A DNA stretch of 64,000 bases from JAWLHU01 sp041690255 (GTDB lineage: Bacteria > Bacillota > Sulfobacillia > Symbiobacteriales > Symbiobacteriaceae), in the NCBI GenBank assembly GCA_041690255.1, contig JAWLHU010000001.1, positions 310,001 to 374,000 on the forward strand. The letters run 5' to 3'. Made by a program: the position numbers and the translations under genes. The notes beneath the pieces were generated by a model, which did no database searches, was not told where the DNA came from, and saw nothing but the letters and a program-made list of their open reading frames with translations. Positions 8,411 to 16,647 of the stretch are shown piece by piece. Within the stretch, counting starts at the first letter, position 1, and the number at the start of each line of letters is the position of its first letter.

Positions 8411-8848
8411 GTGGAAGAGCGTCTGGCCCAACTCGAACAAGCGGTGTCAGCCCTACAGGTCGAGAACGAACAACTGAAGCAGGACCTGAGTGACCTGCGG
8501 AGCAGGTTTCAGGCCCTGATCGGCGACCAGGCCACTGAAGAGGAAGCGCACGCAGAGACGACCCGTCGTGGGCGGATTAAGTCCTGGCTGCGGAAACGCT
8601 GGCCGCTGGTGGCGCTGGCGCTCGGCATTGCGGTGCCCATTCTGGCACTAACCGTCTGGCACCTGGACACCTTCTGGTCGACCTTCTTTGCCTTCCTGAA
8701 CGGCTTTCTTCTTTATTATGTCGGCCCCAAGGCGTGGGCACTCCTGATCGAAGGGCTTTTCCGGGCCATTCCCGGCGTGATCTTTGGGCAGGCCACACGC
8801 ATCGCGGTCGACAAGTATCGCGCCCGTCGGACACGGTCGGGAAGCTGA
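8411..8848 (+). CDS. Coiled-coil membrane protein of unknown function
   Basis: 145 residues from a GTG at 8411 after GGGGGGAG. Residues 1-40 form a heptad coiled coil (LAQLEQAVSALQVENEQLKQ). A basic stretch follows (RRGRIKSWLRKRWP) and then two hydrophobic segments (LVALALGIAVPILALTVW and a weaker one around FFAFLNGFLLYYVG). The tail is basic. No enzymatic motif is present. It follows the kinase-like gene by 70 bp on the same strand, so co-expression is possible. Confidence 0.7.
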   Translation: MEERLAQLEQAVSALQVENEQLKQDLSDLRSRFQALIGDQATEEEAHAETTRRGRIKSWLRKRWPLVALALGIAVPILALTVWHLDTFWSTFFAFLNGFLLYYVGPKAWALLIEGLFRAIPGVIFGQATRIAVDKYRARRTRSGS

Positions 8849-8917
8849 ACCGGTTTACATAGTCCCGGGAGCGGTGGGCAAGCTAAGAGTAGCCTACAGC
8901 CGGGAGGTGAACGGAGC

Positions 8918-9151
8918 ATGACCGACCTGCGGGTGACGCCCACCAGCGATCTCGTTGTGAACAAGACCCCGGGTGCTCAGGACAATCCGGCCTTAAACCG
9001 ACTGACCGTCGACCGCCTTGGCATGGAGGTTGCCGGAGAACTCGGCGTCGATCCCAACAACCTGAGTGCCTACAATCTCTCCGCACAGAAGATTGACCAG
9101 TATGAGAACCAGCTTCACAGTGGTACGCAGAATGGCAACAACGGTCGCTAG
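8918..9151 (+). CDS. Divergent alpha/beta-type small acid-soluble spore protein-like protein
   Basis: 77 residues from ATG at 8918 with CGGGAGGTG upstream. The centre, VDRLGMEVAGELGVDP, resembles the first SASP motif (LDxxKxEIAxELGV). The second half (NLSAQKIDQYENQLHSG) is Asn/Gln-rich but lacks the GGxMVRRM-type second motif. SASPs coat DNA in spores and are degraded at germination. The spore-germination genes sleB and ypeB lie elsewhere in this window, which fits a sporulating host. Assignment rests on one motif, so a SASP-like or hypothetical label is safer than a firm one. A strong terminator follows. Confidence 0.55.
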   Translation: MTDLRVTPTSDLVVNKTPGAQDNPALNRLTVDRLGMEVAGELGVDPNNLSAYNLSAQKIDQYENQLHSGTQNGNNGR

Positions 9152-9156
9152 AAGGA

Positions 9157-9190
9157 CGGCTGCCCGCTGTGGGCAGCCGCCTTTGCTCGT
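9157..9190 (+). terminator. Intrinsic terminator after the SASP-like gene
   Basis: CGGCTGCCC (9157-9165) pairs with GGGCAGCCG (9171-9179) around a GCTGT loop, followed by CCTTTGCT. Confidence 0.75.
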
Positions 9191-9297
9191 CCACGAGCCT
9201 ATGCCAGCCTTATCTGTCCATCTTTATGCGATACGGGCTCAAGTCCGAAAATTTCTGGTGCCAAGCTCAAACGGATCGTGATACGATTAGTGGAGAG

Positions 9298-10503
9298 ATG
9301 CCTGCAATCGAGAGGGTGACGAAGGTGGTTAGCGACACTTCGCAGTCAGCGGGGAAAGCCCTCGCACACGATCTGGTAAGCACGGAGATCGGCCTGCTCA
9401 ACTCCCAGCGGGTCGTTCGCTTCCTGCCTATCCTCGGCCTTGTTCACGTGGTTCATGTCATCGCCTTCCTCCCCTATATCCCCGGGGCCGTGGGTCCATC
9501 AGAACTCTGGCGTAACGGCGTTATTCTGGCTCATGGCGCCATGCTGCCCCTGCTTGCCGCTGTGGGGGCTGCACAGTACCTTCTCAACCGGCGGTGTAAC
9601 CACGCACCCATGTGGCGGGAGATTGTCATCGGGGTGGTCAGTCAGACCTATCTGGTGCTCGGGGCGGTCCTCTCCGTGATCGACCAGCAGGTCGGTGCCA
9701 GCATCACCGCACTGCTCATCACCACCACTGGAACCGCCGCGGCGATCCTGATCCGCCCCACAGTGGCCGTCATCCAGTATGGCATCGCCGTTGGCCTCTT
9801 TCTGATCGGTACCTCCTGGACCCAGCCGAACGCGGATCTCCTGCTATCGGTTCGGGTTAACGGGATCGCGGCCACGGCGCTGGGCCTTGGGCTGGTGCTG
9901 GTACAGTGGCGGAATCAGGTGCGGGTGATGGAGCAGCAGCAACGGATTGAGGAGCAGCAGCGCGAACTGGAGGCGAAGAACCAGGAGCTGACCTTGTTGG
10001 CTACCCGCGACGTCATGACCGGGCTCTTGAACCGCGCCCATTTCCTGGAGGAGGTGCACCGAGAGGTTGCCCGCATGGAGCGCAGCCGTGCAACAGCCTG
10101 TCTGATCATGATTGATATCGACCACTTCAAGCGGATTAACGACTCCCTTGGGCATCCGGGGGGCGATCGGGTCCTGATTGGCGTGGCGCACGCACTGGCG
10201 CAGAAGGTGCGCACAGTGGACCTGCTCGCCCGCTTTGGCGGCGAGGAGTTCGCCATCCTTCTGCCCGAGACCGACCTGGCCGAGGGAATGCAGGTGGCCG
10301 AGCGCCTTCGCGTGGCCATTGCTGAGGCCCCGGTCGCCGGGGTACCGGTCACCCTCAGCCTGGGGGTCGCAGAGCTCTCCTTCCGTAGCCCCGACGCCTT
10401 CGAGCAGTGCTACCGGGCGGCAGATACGGCCCTCTACCAGGCGAAGGAGGACGGCCGGAACCTGGTTCGATTTGCCGGGGAACTGACGCCGACCGATGAT
10501 TGA
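9298..10503 (+). CDS. Membrane-bound diguanylate cyclase (GGDEF)
   Basis: 401 residues from ATG at 9298; a GTG at 9325 with GAGAGGGTG upstream is an equally plausible start. Six hydrophobic segments (about residues 40-200) are followed by a coiled linker (EQQQRIEEQQRELEAKNQEL) and a GGDEF domain. The domain has RDVMTGLLNRAHF, DIDHFKRINDSLGHPGGD and an intact FGGEEF active site near residue 312. RTVD five residues before GGEEF matches the RxxD product-inhibition site. The enzyme makes c-di-GMP from two GTP. No EAL domain is present. It precedes the polysaccharide O-acetylation pair by 58 bp, so c-di-GMP control of a surface polymer is plausible. Confidence 0.92.
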   Translation: MPAIERVTKVVSDTSQSAGKALAHDLVSTEIGLLNSQRVVRFLPILGLVHVVHVIAFLPYIPGAVGPSELWRNGVILAHGAMLPLLAAVGAAQYLLNRRCNHAPMWREIVIGVVSQTYLVLGAVLSVIDQQVGASITALLITTTGTAAAILIRPTVAVIQYGIAVGLFLIGTSWTQPNADLLLSVRVNGIAATALGLGLVLVQWRNQVRVMEQQQRIEEQQRELEAKNQELTLLATRDVMTGLLNRAHFLEEVHREVARMERSRATACLIMIDIDHFKRINDSLGHPGGDRVLIGVAHALAQKVRTVDLLARFGGEEFAILLPETDLAEGMQVAERLRVAIAEAPVAGVPVTLSLGVAELSFRSPDAFEQCYRAADTALYQAKEDGRNLVRFAGELTPTDD

Positions 10504-10561
10504 CGGGACCGGTGCAGGCTCGGTAGAGTGGTGGGGAACCCAAGATAGGACGTGAGATCTC

Positions 10562-11977
10562 TTGGTCTTCTCCAGCCTGATCTTCCTCTACTTGTTCTTG
10601 CCTGTCTCCTTCTTGCTCTACTTCCTGAGCCCCAACCAGACCTACCGCAACTGGGTCCTGATCCTGCTCTCCCTGCTGTTCTATGCCTGGGGCGAGCCGG
10701 TCTGGATCTCCATCCTGTTGATCAGTGCCACCGTGGACTACTTCCACGGGCTGATTGTGGAGCGGTATCGGGGCGCCTGGCAGAGCAAGGCGGCGGTGGT
10801 CTCATCGCTGGTGATCAACCTCGGCCTGCTGGGCTTCTTCAAATACGCAGGCTTCCTGGCGGAGAACATCAGCCAATTGACCGGGATCACCATTCCCCAC
10901 GGGGAGTACCAGCTGCCGATCGGTATCTCCTTTTACACCTTCCAGACCATCTCGTATGTGATCGATGTCTACCGTGGCGAGGTGGAGGCCCAGAAGTCCT
11001 ACCCGAAGCTGCTCCTTTTCGTCTCCCTCTTTCACCAGCTGGTCGCCGGCCCAATCGTCCGCTACAAAGATATCGCCCGGGAGATCGAGCACCGGGTTCA
11101 CACCTTGCCCCTCTTCAGCGATGGTGTCAGCCGCTTCCTCACCGGCCTGGGCAAGAAGGTGATCCTGGCCAATACCGCCGGCGGGGTGGCGACCACGCTC
11201 CTGGACGGCCGGGTGGAGTCGTTGCCGGTCCTGGGCGCATGGCTGGGGATCATCATGTTCGCGTTCCAGATCTACTTCGACTTCGCCGGCTACTCCGATA
11301 TGGCGATCGGGCTGGGGAAGATGTTCGGCTTCACTTATAAGGAGAACTTCCACTATCCCTATACCGCAACATCAGCCACCGACTTCTGGCGTCGGTGGCA
11401 TATGTCGTTGGGCTCCTTCTTTCGCGACTACGTCTATATTCCGCTGGGTGGCAACCGCCGATTCCCGCTCCGGAACCTGCTTGTCGTCTGGTTCCTGACC
11501 GGGCTCTGGCACGGAGCAAGCTGGAACTTCGTCCTCTGGGGGCTCTACTACGGGCTGCTGATCATCATCGAGAAAGGGCTGCTCCTCGGGCGTATGAAGC
11601 GGCTGCCGGCCATCGTATCGCACATCTACCTGGTCGTGGCCATGCTCGTCGGCTGGGTCTTCTTCTACTATACCGATCTGACCCAGGCCGGTCGGTTGCT
11701 CTCCGCCATGTTCGGCCTGACCGGAGCGCCGCTGGTCAACGCCGAGATCCTGGTCTACCTGACGAACAACGCCGCATTCCTGGTGCTGGCGGCCGTTGCC
11801 AGCACACCGCTGCTCGACTCCATCTACCGGCGGATGGAGGCCTGGCTGGTGGAACGTGGTCGCCAGACCAGAGGGCTCTCCCGCATGAGGGCGATCTGGA
11901 ACCTGATGCTCTTCGCCCTCTCGACCACCCTGCTGGTCGGCACATCGTACAACCCATTTCTCTACTTCCGATTCTAA
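10562..11977 (+). CDS. MBOAT-family O-acyltransferase (AlgI/PatA-like)
   Basis: 471 residues from a TTG at 10562. Multiple membrane helices begin with VFSSLIFLYLFLPVSFLLYF, the usual AlgI start. Family motifs are PIGISFYTFQTISYVIDVYRG, the DFWRRWHMSLGSFFRDYVYI block and GLWHGASWNFVLWG with the catalytic His. These proteins pass acetyl groups across the membrane for O-acetylation of alginate, peptidoglycan or other exopolysaccharides. The next gene, 12 bp downstream, encodes the partner AlgJ/PatB-like exported acyltransferase, which supports this role. The target polymer is probably the one made by the 14-41 kb locus. Confidence 0.92.
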   Translation: MVFSSLIFLYLFLPVSFLLYFLSPNQTYRNWVLILLSLLFYAWGEPVWISILLISATVDYFHGLIVERYRGAWQSKAAVVSSLVINLGLLGFFKYAGFLAENISQLTGITIPHGEYQLPIGISFYTFQTISYVIDVYRGEVEAQKSYPKLLLFVSLFHQLVAGPIVRYKDIAREIEHRVHTLPLFSDGVSRFLTGLGKKVILANTAGGVATTLLDGRVESLPVLGAWLGIIMFAFQIYFDFAGYSDMAIGLGKMFGFTYKENFHYPYTATSATDFWRRWHMSLGSFFRDYVYIPLGGNRRFPLRNLLVVWFLTGLWHGASWNFVLWGLYYGLLIIIEKGLLLGRMKRLPAIVSHIYLVVAMLVGWVFFYYTDLTQAGRLLSAMFGLTGAPLVNAEILVYLTNNAAFLVLAAVASTPLLDSIYRRMEAWLVERGRQTRGLSRMRAIWNLMLFALSTTLLVGTSYNPFLYFRF

Positions 11978-11989
11978 GGGGGTGCTCAT

Positions 11990-13240
11990 GTGAAGCGGAT
12001 CCCTTTGAACATCCTGCTCTTCCTGATCCCGCTCTTCCTGCTGGGCACCCTGAACCTGGCCCTGCCCAAGGGCGAGGCGGTCTCGGCGGTGGAGCAACGC
12101 CGGCTGAAGGAGCTCCCACCCCTCACGCTCACGAATATTACCAGCGGGGCCTACTTCAAAGCGTTCGATGAGTTCTTTGCCGACCGGTTCATCTTCCGGG
12201 ACCGCTTTATTCGATGGGGCAGCAGCCTGGACCAACTGCGCGGCTTCACCGGGCAGGATGGGGCTGAGCTGATCGTTACCCATGGGGATGATGGCTTCCA
12301 GGGGTACCAGCCGGCACAGGGTCAACCGGATCAGGCACCCCCGGCCCCGGGCGAGGGGCTGGACAGCCGGAGCGCCATCCTGGTCGTGAACGATCGCGGC
12401 ATGGAGCTGTACAACTACGCTCCGGCATCCACTGAGCGGTATGCGGCCGCCATCAACCGGTTTCAGACCGGCCTGCCCGATGGCGTAAAGACTTACGTGC
12501 TGCTGGCACCGACCCAGATCGCGTTCCATAACAACCCCCGGTACGCCGAACTGACCTCAGACCAGGCGGATGGGATCCAGGCCGTCTACGACCTGCTCGA
12601 TCCGGGAATCACCCCGGTAGATGCCTATCAGCCTATCGCAGCCCATACCGATCAGTACCTCTACTTCCGTACCGATCATCACTGGACCGCCCTGGGCGCC
12701 TACTACGCCTATACGGGGTTCATGCAGACGACCGGTGACCGCCCGGTGGACCTGGCCGAGTTCACGGTCGAAGAGGTGCCCGGCTTTTTGGGGACCACCT
12801 ACAGCCGCACGCTGAATCCCCGGCTGGAGAAGGTACCCGACACGGTGCAGATCTACCGGCCGAAGGCGGAGTACCAGTACGATATCTTCTGGAGCCCAGG
12901 GCAGCCGGCCCGGTCCGAACTCTTCAATATGACCCATGCGCAGGCCAAGGGCAAGTACGGCATCTTCCTCGGTGGCGATGTACCCCTGGGGCGGATCACG
13001 ACCGGCCTCCAGAACGGCCGCCGGATCGCCGTGATCAAGGACAGCTACGCGAACGCCTTCATTCCGTTCCTGGTCAATCATTACGAAATGATCTACGTAA
13101 TCGATCCCCGGCAGTTCCCGGACAATATCCACTCCTTCGTGAAGGAGCAGCGGATCAACGAAGTGCTCTTCCTAAACTATATCCTTGTCACCAGTTTCGA
13201 TGGCTACGCCCCGCTGCTGGAGGCGATGATGGACCGGTAG
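11990..13240 (+). CDS. DHHW-family exported acetyltransferase partner (AlgJ/AlgX-like)
   Basis: 416 residues from a GTG at 11990 behind AAGGGGGTG. An N-terminal membrane anchor (IPLNILLFLIPLFLLGTLNL) precedes an extracytoplasmic SGNH-like domain. The YFRTDHHWTALGAYYAY block near residue 225 holds the family's DHHW motif, and VIKDSYANAFIPFL near residue 348 gives the catalytic Ser. It takes acetyl groups from the preceding MBOAT protein and acetylates a secreted polysaccharide. The pair is co-transcribed (12 bp spacing) and closed by hairpins. Confidence 0.88.
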   Translation: MKRIPLNILLFLIPLFLLGTLNLALPKGEAVSAVEQRRLKELPPLTLTNITSGAYFKAFDEFFADRFIFRDRFIRWGSSLDQLRGFTGQDGAELIVTHGDDGFQGYQPAQGQPDQAPPAPGEGLDSRSAILVVNDRGMELYNYAPASTERYAAAINRFQTGLPDGVKTYVLLAPTQIAFHNNPRYAELTSDQADGIQAVYDLLDPGITPVDAYQPIAAHTDQYLYFRTDHHWTALGAYYAYTGFMQTTGDRPVDLAEFTVEEVPGFLGTTYSRTLNPRLEKVPDTVQIYRPKAEYQYDIFWSPGQPARSELFNMTHAQAKGKYGIFLGGDVPLGRITTGLQNGRRIAVIKDSYANAFIPFLVNHYEMIYVIDPRQFPDNIHSFVKEQRINEVLFLNYILVTSFDGYAPLLEAMMDR

Positions 13241-13242
13241 AT

Positions 13243-13283
13243 GACGGCTGCCCACTCCGGGCAGCCGTCCCGCCATTGGCGGG
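13243..13283 (+). terminator. Hairpins closing the acetylation operon
   Basis: GACGGCTGCCC (13243-13253) pairs with GGGCAGCCGTC (13259-13269). It abuts a second small hairpin, CCCGCCA/TTGGCGGG, at 13269-13283. There is no T-tract, so rho-independent function is uncertain. Confidence 0.5.
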
Positions 13284-13551
13284 AACTGTCAGGTAAGCGA
13301 CGGACACTCCGGTCTAGGGTTCGCGACCAAGCGCACTCATGGCAGATCTGTAGTCCATCGGCCCCTCGGCATCATGTCGGTGACGGCGATGACATAGCAC
13401 CGCGATTGAACCATTTGGTGGATGGGCTGAGAATAGCTCTCGGTGTACTATCAAATCAGAGACAGGGACCGAGGCCGGAACGAAAGAAACGGACCGCCCC
13501 GCTCCCCCGCTCAGACGAACTTGTTCTCCGTCATAGTAAGGAGGAGATCGC
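13284..13551. other. Non-coding leader upstream of the DoxX gene
   Basis: No credible gene here. A weak promoter-like pair reads TTGAAC (13406-13411), 17 bp, GAGAAT (13429-13434). The ribosome binding site AAGGAGGAG lies just before the DoxX ATG. The long leader (over 100 nt after that promoter) shows no recognised riboswitch. Confidence 0.35.
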
Positions 13552-14097
13552 ATGACTGACTTCTTCAAGGGTGCTAAGGGTAGCTGGATCTGGCTGATTC
13601 TGCGTGTGTACGTCGGCTGGAAGTGGGTTGACGCTGGCTGGCACAAGATCACCGGTGAGACCCCGTTTAATGCGACGGGTTACCTGAAGGGCGCTGCTGC
13701 CAAGATCATCCCGCCCGCCGACCCGGCTGCGGCCGCCAAGTTCAAGCCGATCACTGAGCAGTGGTGGGGCGACTTCCTGAACGGCTTCGCCATCCCGAAC
13801 GCCAAGCTCTTCAACGTCCTGGTTCCCTGGGGCGAGCTGCTCGTCGGCCTGGCTCTGATCTTCGGCTTCGCCACCATCTTCGCTGCGGTCATGGGCATGA
13901 CCATGAACTTCGCCTTCCTCATGAGCGGCAGCACCAGCAGCAACCCGTACCTGTTCGCCCTGCAGGTGATCATCGTCGCCGTTGGCGGTGCCTATGCCGG
14001 GTACCTGGGCGTTGACTACTACTTCCGGCCCATGTACCGGAGCTTCATGGCAAAGCTCTTCGGCGGGAGCGAAGCGACTGCCAAGGCTGGGGCCTAG
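13552..14097 (+). CDS. DoxX/DoxD-family integral membrane protein
   Basis: 181 residues from ATG with an AAGGAGGAG site. Four transmembrane helices: SWIWLILRVYVGWKWVDAGW with the DoxX-typical GWxxxxxGWxK near the start, then VLVPWGELLVGLALIFGFAT, the MGMTMNFAFLMSGS loop, and VIIVAVGGAYAGYLG. DoxX/DoxD proteins form the small subunit of thiosulfate:quinone oxidoreductase in archaea, and elsewhere belong to redox complexes of the membrane. No DoxA partner is nearby, so the substrate is not known. The 40-residue insertion between helices 1 and 2 is probably extracytoplasmic. A terminator isolates it as a single gene. Confidence 0.85.
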   Translation: MTDFFKGAKGSWIWLILRVYVGWKWVDAGWHKITGETPFNATGYLKGAAAKIIPPADPAAAAKFKPITEQWWGDFLNGFAIPNAKLFNVLVPWGELLVGLALIFGFATIFAAVMGMTMNFAFLMSGSTSSNPYLFALQVIIVAVGGAYAGYLGVDYYFRPMYRSFMAKLFGGSEATAKAGA

Positions 14098-14111
14098 CAA
14101 CTGAAAGCCAA

Positions 14112-14146
14112 CAGCCCTGCATCTACCAAGGTGCAGGGCTCTTTTG
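14112..14146 (+). terminator. Intrinsic terminator of the DoxX gene
   Basis: AGCCCTGCA (14113-14121) pairs with TGCAGGGCT (14132-14140), followed by CTTTTG. Confidence 0.85.
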
Positions 14147-14273
14147 CGCGCCGGAACCCGAATTCCTCCCCCAAAAAATGTCCCGGGTGCCGGGAAATTT
14201 CGGTACCAGACAAATTCGACAGCAGGGTCAGAAGTCCCGGCCCGCCTGGATTCGTGGATAGAATTCACGCGCT

Positions 14274-14301
14274 TCGACACAAAAGCACTACAGATTAATA
14301 T
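14274..14301 (+). promoter_or_regulatory. Candidate promoter of the polysaccharide locus
   Basis: TCGACA (14274-14279) is followed after 16 bp by TAATAT (14296-14301), in an AT-rich stretch that stands out from GC-rich surroundings. It lies 88 bp before the CpsB start. A GGGAAATTTC box sits upstream near 14192. Confidence 0.4.
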
Positions 14302-14389
14302 ACTTGATATGATGCAACATGAAGGTAAATGGAGACTAATGTCCAATCATTGAACATTACCGATTCCTTTCTTTGAGAGAGGTTCTGAA

Positions 14390-15076
14390 ATGGTTGACCT
14401 GCATGCCCATGTGCTCCCCGGGCTGGACGATGGACCCGCCACTCTGGAGGAGTCACTACTCCTTCTGAGAGCCATGGAGGAGCAAGGGGTACATACCGTA
14501 GTCGCTGCTGTTCACGCTTATGATGGCCGCTACAACGCCACCCGCGACGCAATCCTGCGGACCCACGAACAGCTCAGCCTCGCCCTGGAGAGGGAAGGCC
14601 TGGGCATTCAGGTGCTTCCCAGCATGGAGATCTACCTCGGGTTCGACATTCTCCGAGCGGTCAAGCAGGGCGAAGTGCTGGGGATCAACGGGGGCGCCAA
14701 TCTGGTGGTAGAACTGCCGGCTCGTGAGTTTCCCGCCTACACGGAGCGGGCGCTCTTCGAGATCATGATGGACGGCTACCGGCCGGTCCTCGTCCACCCC
14801 GAGCGGAACCGGGGGATCCAGAAGAACCCTGATCACATGTACGCACTCGCCAGCCGGGGCGTGGTCGGGCTACTCACAGCCGCCAGCTTCCTCGGACGCT
14901 TCAGCGCCGAGGCGCAGGCACTGGCGGAGGAGTTCCTGGCGGAGGGGGTGGCCAGTATGGTCATGAGCGATGCCCACGACCTGAAGGGCCGCCGACCCCA
15001 ACTCCCCGAAGGTCTCGCCGCGGCCCTGAACCTGGGCAAGGTGGACCAGTCCGACGAGAAGAGTCTCCTTTGTTGA
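14390..15076 (+). CDS. CpsB/YwqE-type PHP protein-tyrosine phosphatase
   Basis: 228 residues from ATG at 14390. PHP-domain metal motifs are DLHAHVLPGLDDGP (residues 3-16), SMEIYL near residue 77, LVHPERN near residue 135 and VMSDAHDL near residue 195. This manganese-dependent phosphatase dephosphorylates the tyrosine cluster of the BY-kinase and so cycles polymer chain-length control. Its kinase and adaptor partners lie 0.8-2.3 kb downstream, the usual Gram-positive arrangement but with an SLH gene in between. It is the first gene of the polysaccharide locus. Confidence 0.92.
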   Translation: MVDLHAHVLPGLDDGPATLEESLLLLRAMEEQGVHTVVAAVHAYDGRYNATRDAILRTHEQLSLALEREGLGIQVLPSMEIYLGFDILRAVKQGEVLGINGGANLVVELPAREFPAYTERALFEIMMDGYRPVLVHPERNRGIQKNPDHMYALASRGVVGLLTAASFLGRFSAEAQALAEEFLAEGVASMVMSDAHDLKGRRPQLPEGLAAALNLGKVDQSDEKSLLC

Positions 15077-15147
15077 GGCGGGCAGCCAAAACTGTCCCTT
15101 CTATAGATCAGGTTAAAATCTTGCTTGAAAGAGGAGGAATTTGTTTC

Positions 15148-15807
15148 ATGGCTTCTCGCAAGTTTGGTGTGCTGTTGACCAGCCTCGCCCTGACCGCGTC
15201 CCTTTCTACCTCTGCGCTTGCCGTAACCGTGCCCGGTGCCGTGTACAGTGACAGCCAGGCCCAGGGCGTAAACAAGCCTGCGTCCCAGGTGGCGGAGGAG
15301 TTGCAGAAGGTCGGTATTCAGGACGTAAAAGCGGACCACTGGGCGGCGGGCTCCCTCACGGTGATCATCCAGGCGGGTCTGATCCAGCCCGATGCGAACG
15401 GTAACCTGAACCCAGACAGCAGCATCTCCAGCCAGGAAGGTGTGGCCCTCTTCGCCAAGGTGCTGGGCATTGCCAGCAAGACCGACGACGCCGCCACCGC
15501 AGCGGTGAAGGCGGAGCAGGCCGGCCTGGCCTCCGGTTTCTCTGCCGACCGCCCCATGACCCGTCTAGAAGTCGCCCGCCTGCTCGCCACTGCCCTCGGC
15601 ATTCAGCCGAAGCCCACCGTCACCGCAGCCGACTTCCCCTTCGCCGATATCCAGGCCGTAAACCCTGAGGACTGGGGCCTGCTCGCCGCCATGTACGAAG
15701 TCGGGATCTTCAAGGGCTACGAGGACCGTACCTTCCGGCCCGACGGTGTCCTGACCAAGGCCCAGATCGCGATCCTGGTCGACCGGATCCTCGGCGGTCT
15801 CCAGTAG
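15148..15807 (+). CDS. Secreted SLH-domain protein
   Basis: 219 residues from ATG at 15148 (GAGGAGGAAT site); a longer upstream reading lacks a site. A Sec signal peptide (about residues 1-26, ending STSALA) precedes SLH repeats. The clearest is the C-terminal one (FADIQAVNPEDWGLLAAMYE then GIFKGYEDRTFRPDGVLTKA). Two degenerate repeats precede it (VKADHWAAGSLTVIIQAGLI and the DRPMTRLEVARLLATALG region). SLH domains bind pyruvylated secondary cell-wall polymers. Its place inside the capsule/wall-polymer locus suggests it anchors to, or organises, the polymer made here. Confidence 0.85.
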   Translation: MASRKFGVLLTSLALTASLSTSALAVTVPGAVYSDSQAQGVNKPASQVAEELQKVGIQDVKADHWAAGSLTVIIQAGLIQPDANGNLNPDSSISSQEGVALFAKVLGIASKTDDAATAAVKAEQAGLASGFSADRPMTRLEVARLLATALGIQPKPTVTAADFPFADIQAVNPEDWGLLAAMYEVGIFKGYEDRTFRPDGVLTKAQIAILVDRILGGLQ

Positions 15808-15894
15808 TAGGGGTCTGACTCTGGTCCATTGCGTCCAGCCCGACTCCGATAAAGCGGGGCGGGCTGGCGCTACTTCTGTGGAAGGAAGAGGAAG

Positions 15895-16647
15895 TTGGAG
15901 CAACAGGAACTGGACCTTCGTGATCTTCTGCACATCTTCCGGCGGCGGCTCCTGCTAATCATTGCCCTGCCGGTGATCGCAGCGCTGACAGCCGCCCTCA
16001 TTAGCCTCTTTGTCCTCTCTCCTGTCTATCAATCGTCGACCTCTCTCTGGGTAATGAACCAGGACGGGGCGTCCCAGATCAACTACAACGACCTGCTGCT
16101 GAACCGGAACCTGACCAAGACCTACGCTGAAGTTGCCAAGAGTCGGGTGGTTATGGCTGACGTGATTGAGCGGCTGGATCTCACGGGCATGACCGTCGAG
16201 GAGCTCCAGGCCAAGCTGACCGTAACCCCTGTTCGCGATACAGAGATCCTGTCCGTCTCGGTGGAGGACACCGACCCGGTCGTGGCTGCCCGGCTGGCCA
16301 CCGCTGTGGCCGAGTCCTTCAAGCGCCAGGTGGTCACCCACATGAAGGCGGAGAACGTGGTGGTCATGGATCCGGCGGTGGAGCCGGTGCAGCCGATCAA
16401 GCCGCGCAAGGCCATGAACACGGCCATTGCCTTTGTCCTTGGACTGATGGCGGCTGTGGGCATCGCCTTCCTGCTCGAGTACCTCGACACCACCCTGAAG
16501 TCGCCAGATGATGTCACGCGCCATCTGAATCTGCCGGTGCTGGCCGTCATCCCGGTGTTGGATATCGCTCAGGAGATCCAGCCCGAGCTCGAAGCGGGCA
16601 AGCGGCGGCGCAGTGTGCGGAGGGAGATCGCCCATGAGAAGCGGTAA
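15895..16647 (+). CDS. Wzz/YveK-type polysaccharide co-polymerase (kinase adaptor)
   Basis: 250 residues from a TTG at 15895 (GAAGAGGAAG upstream). N-terminal DLLHIFRRRLLLI leads into a first membrane helix; a roughly 140-residue extracytoplasmic Wzz domain follows, then a second helix (MNTAIAFVLGLMAAVGIAFL), with Pro-rich VEPVQPIKPRKA just before it, all family traits. The cytoplasmic tail activates the BY-kinase encoded by the next gene, with which it overlaps by 14 bp. It controls chain length and export of the polymer. Confidence 0.92.
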   Translation: MEQQELDLRDLLHIFRRRLLLIIALPVIAALTAALISLFVLSPVYQSSTSLWVMNQDGASQINYNDLLLNRNLTKTYAEVAKSRVVMADVIERLDLTGMTVEELQAKLTVTPVRDTEILSVSVEDTDPVVAARLATAVAESFKRQVVTHMKAENVVVMDPAVEPVQPIKPRKAMNTAIAFVLGLMAAVGIAFLLEYLDTTLKSPDDVTRHLNLPVLAVIPVLDIAQEIQPELEAGKRRRSVRREIAHEKR

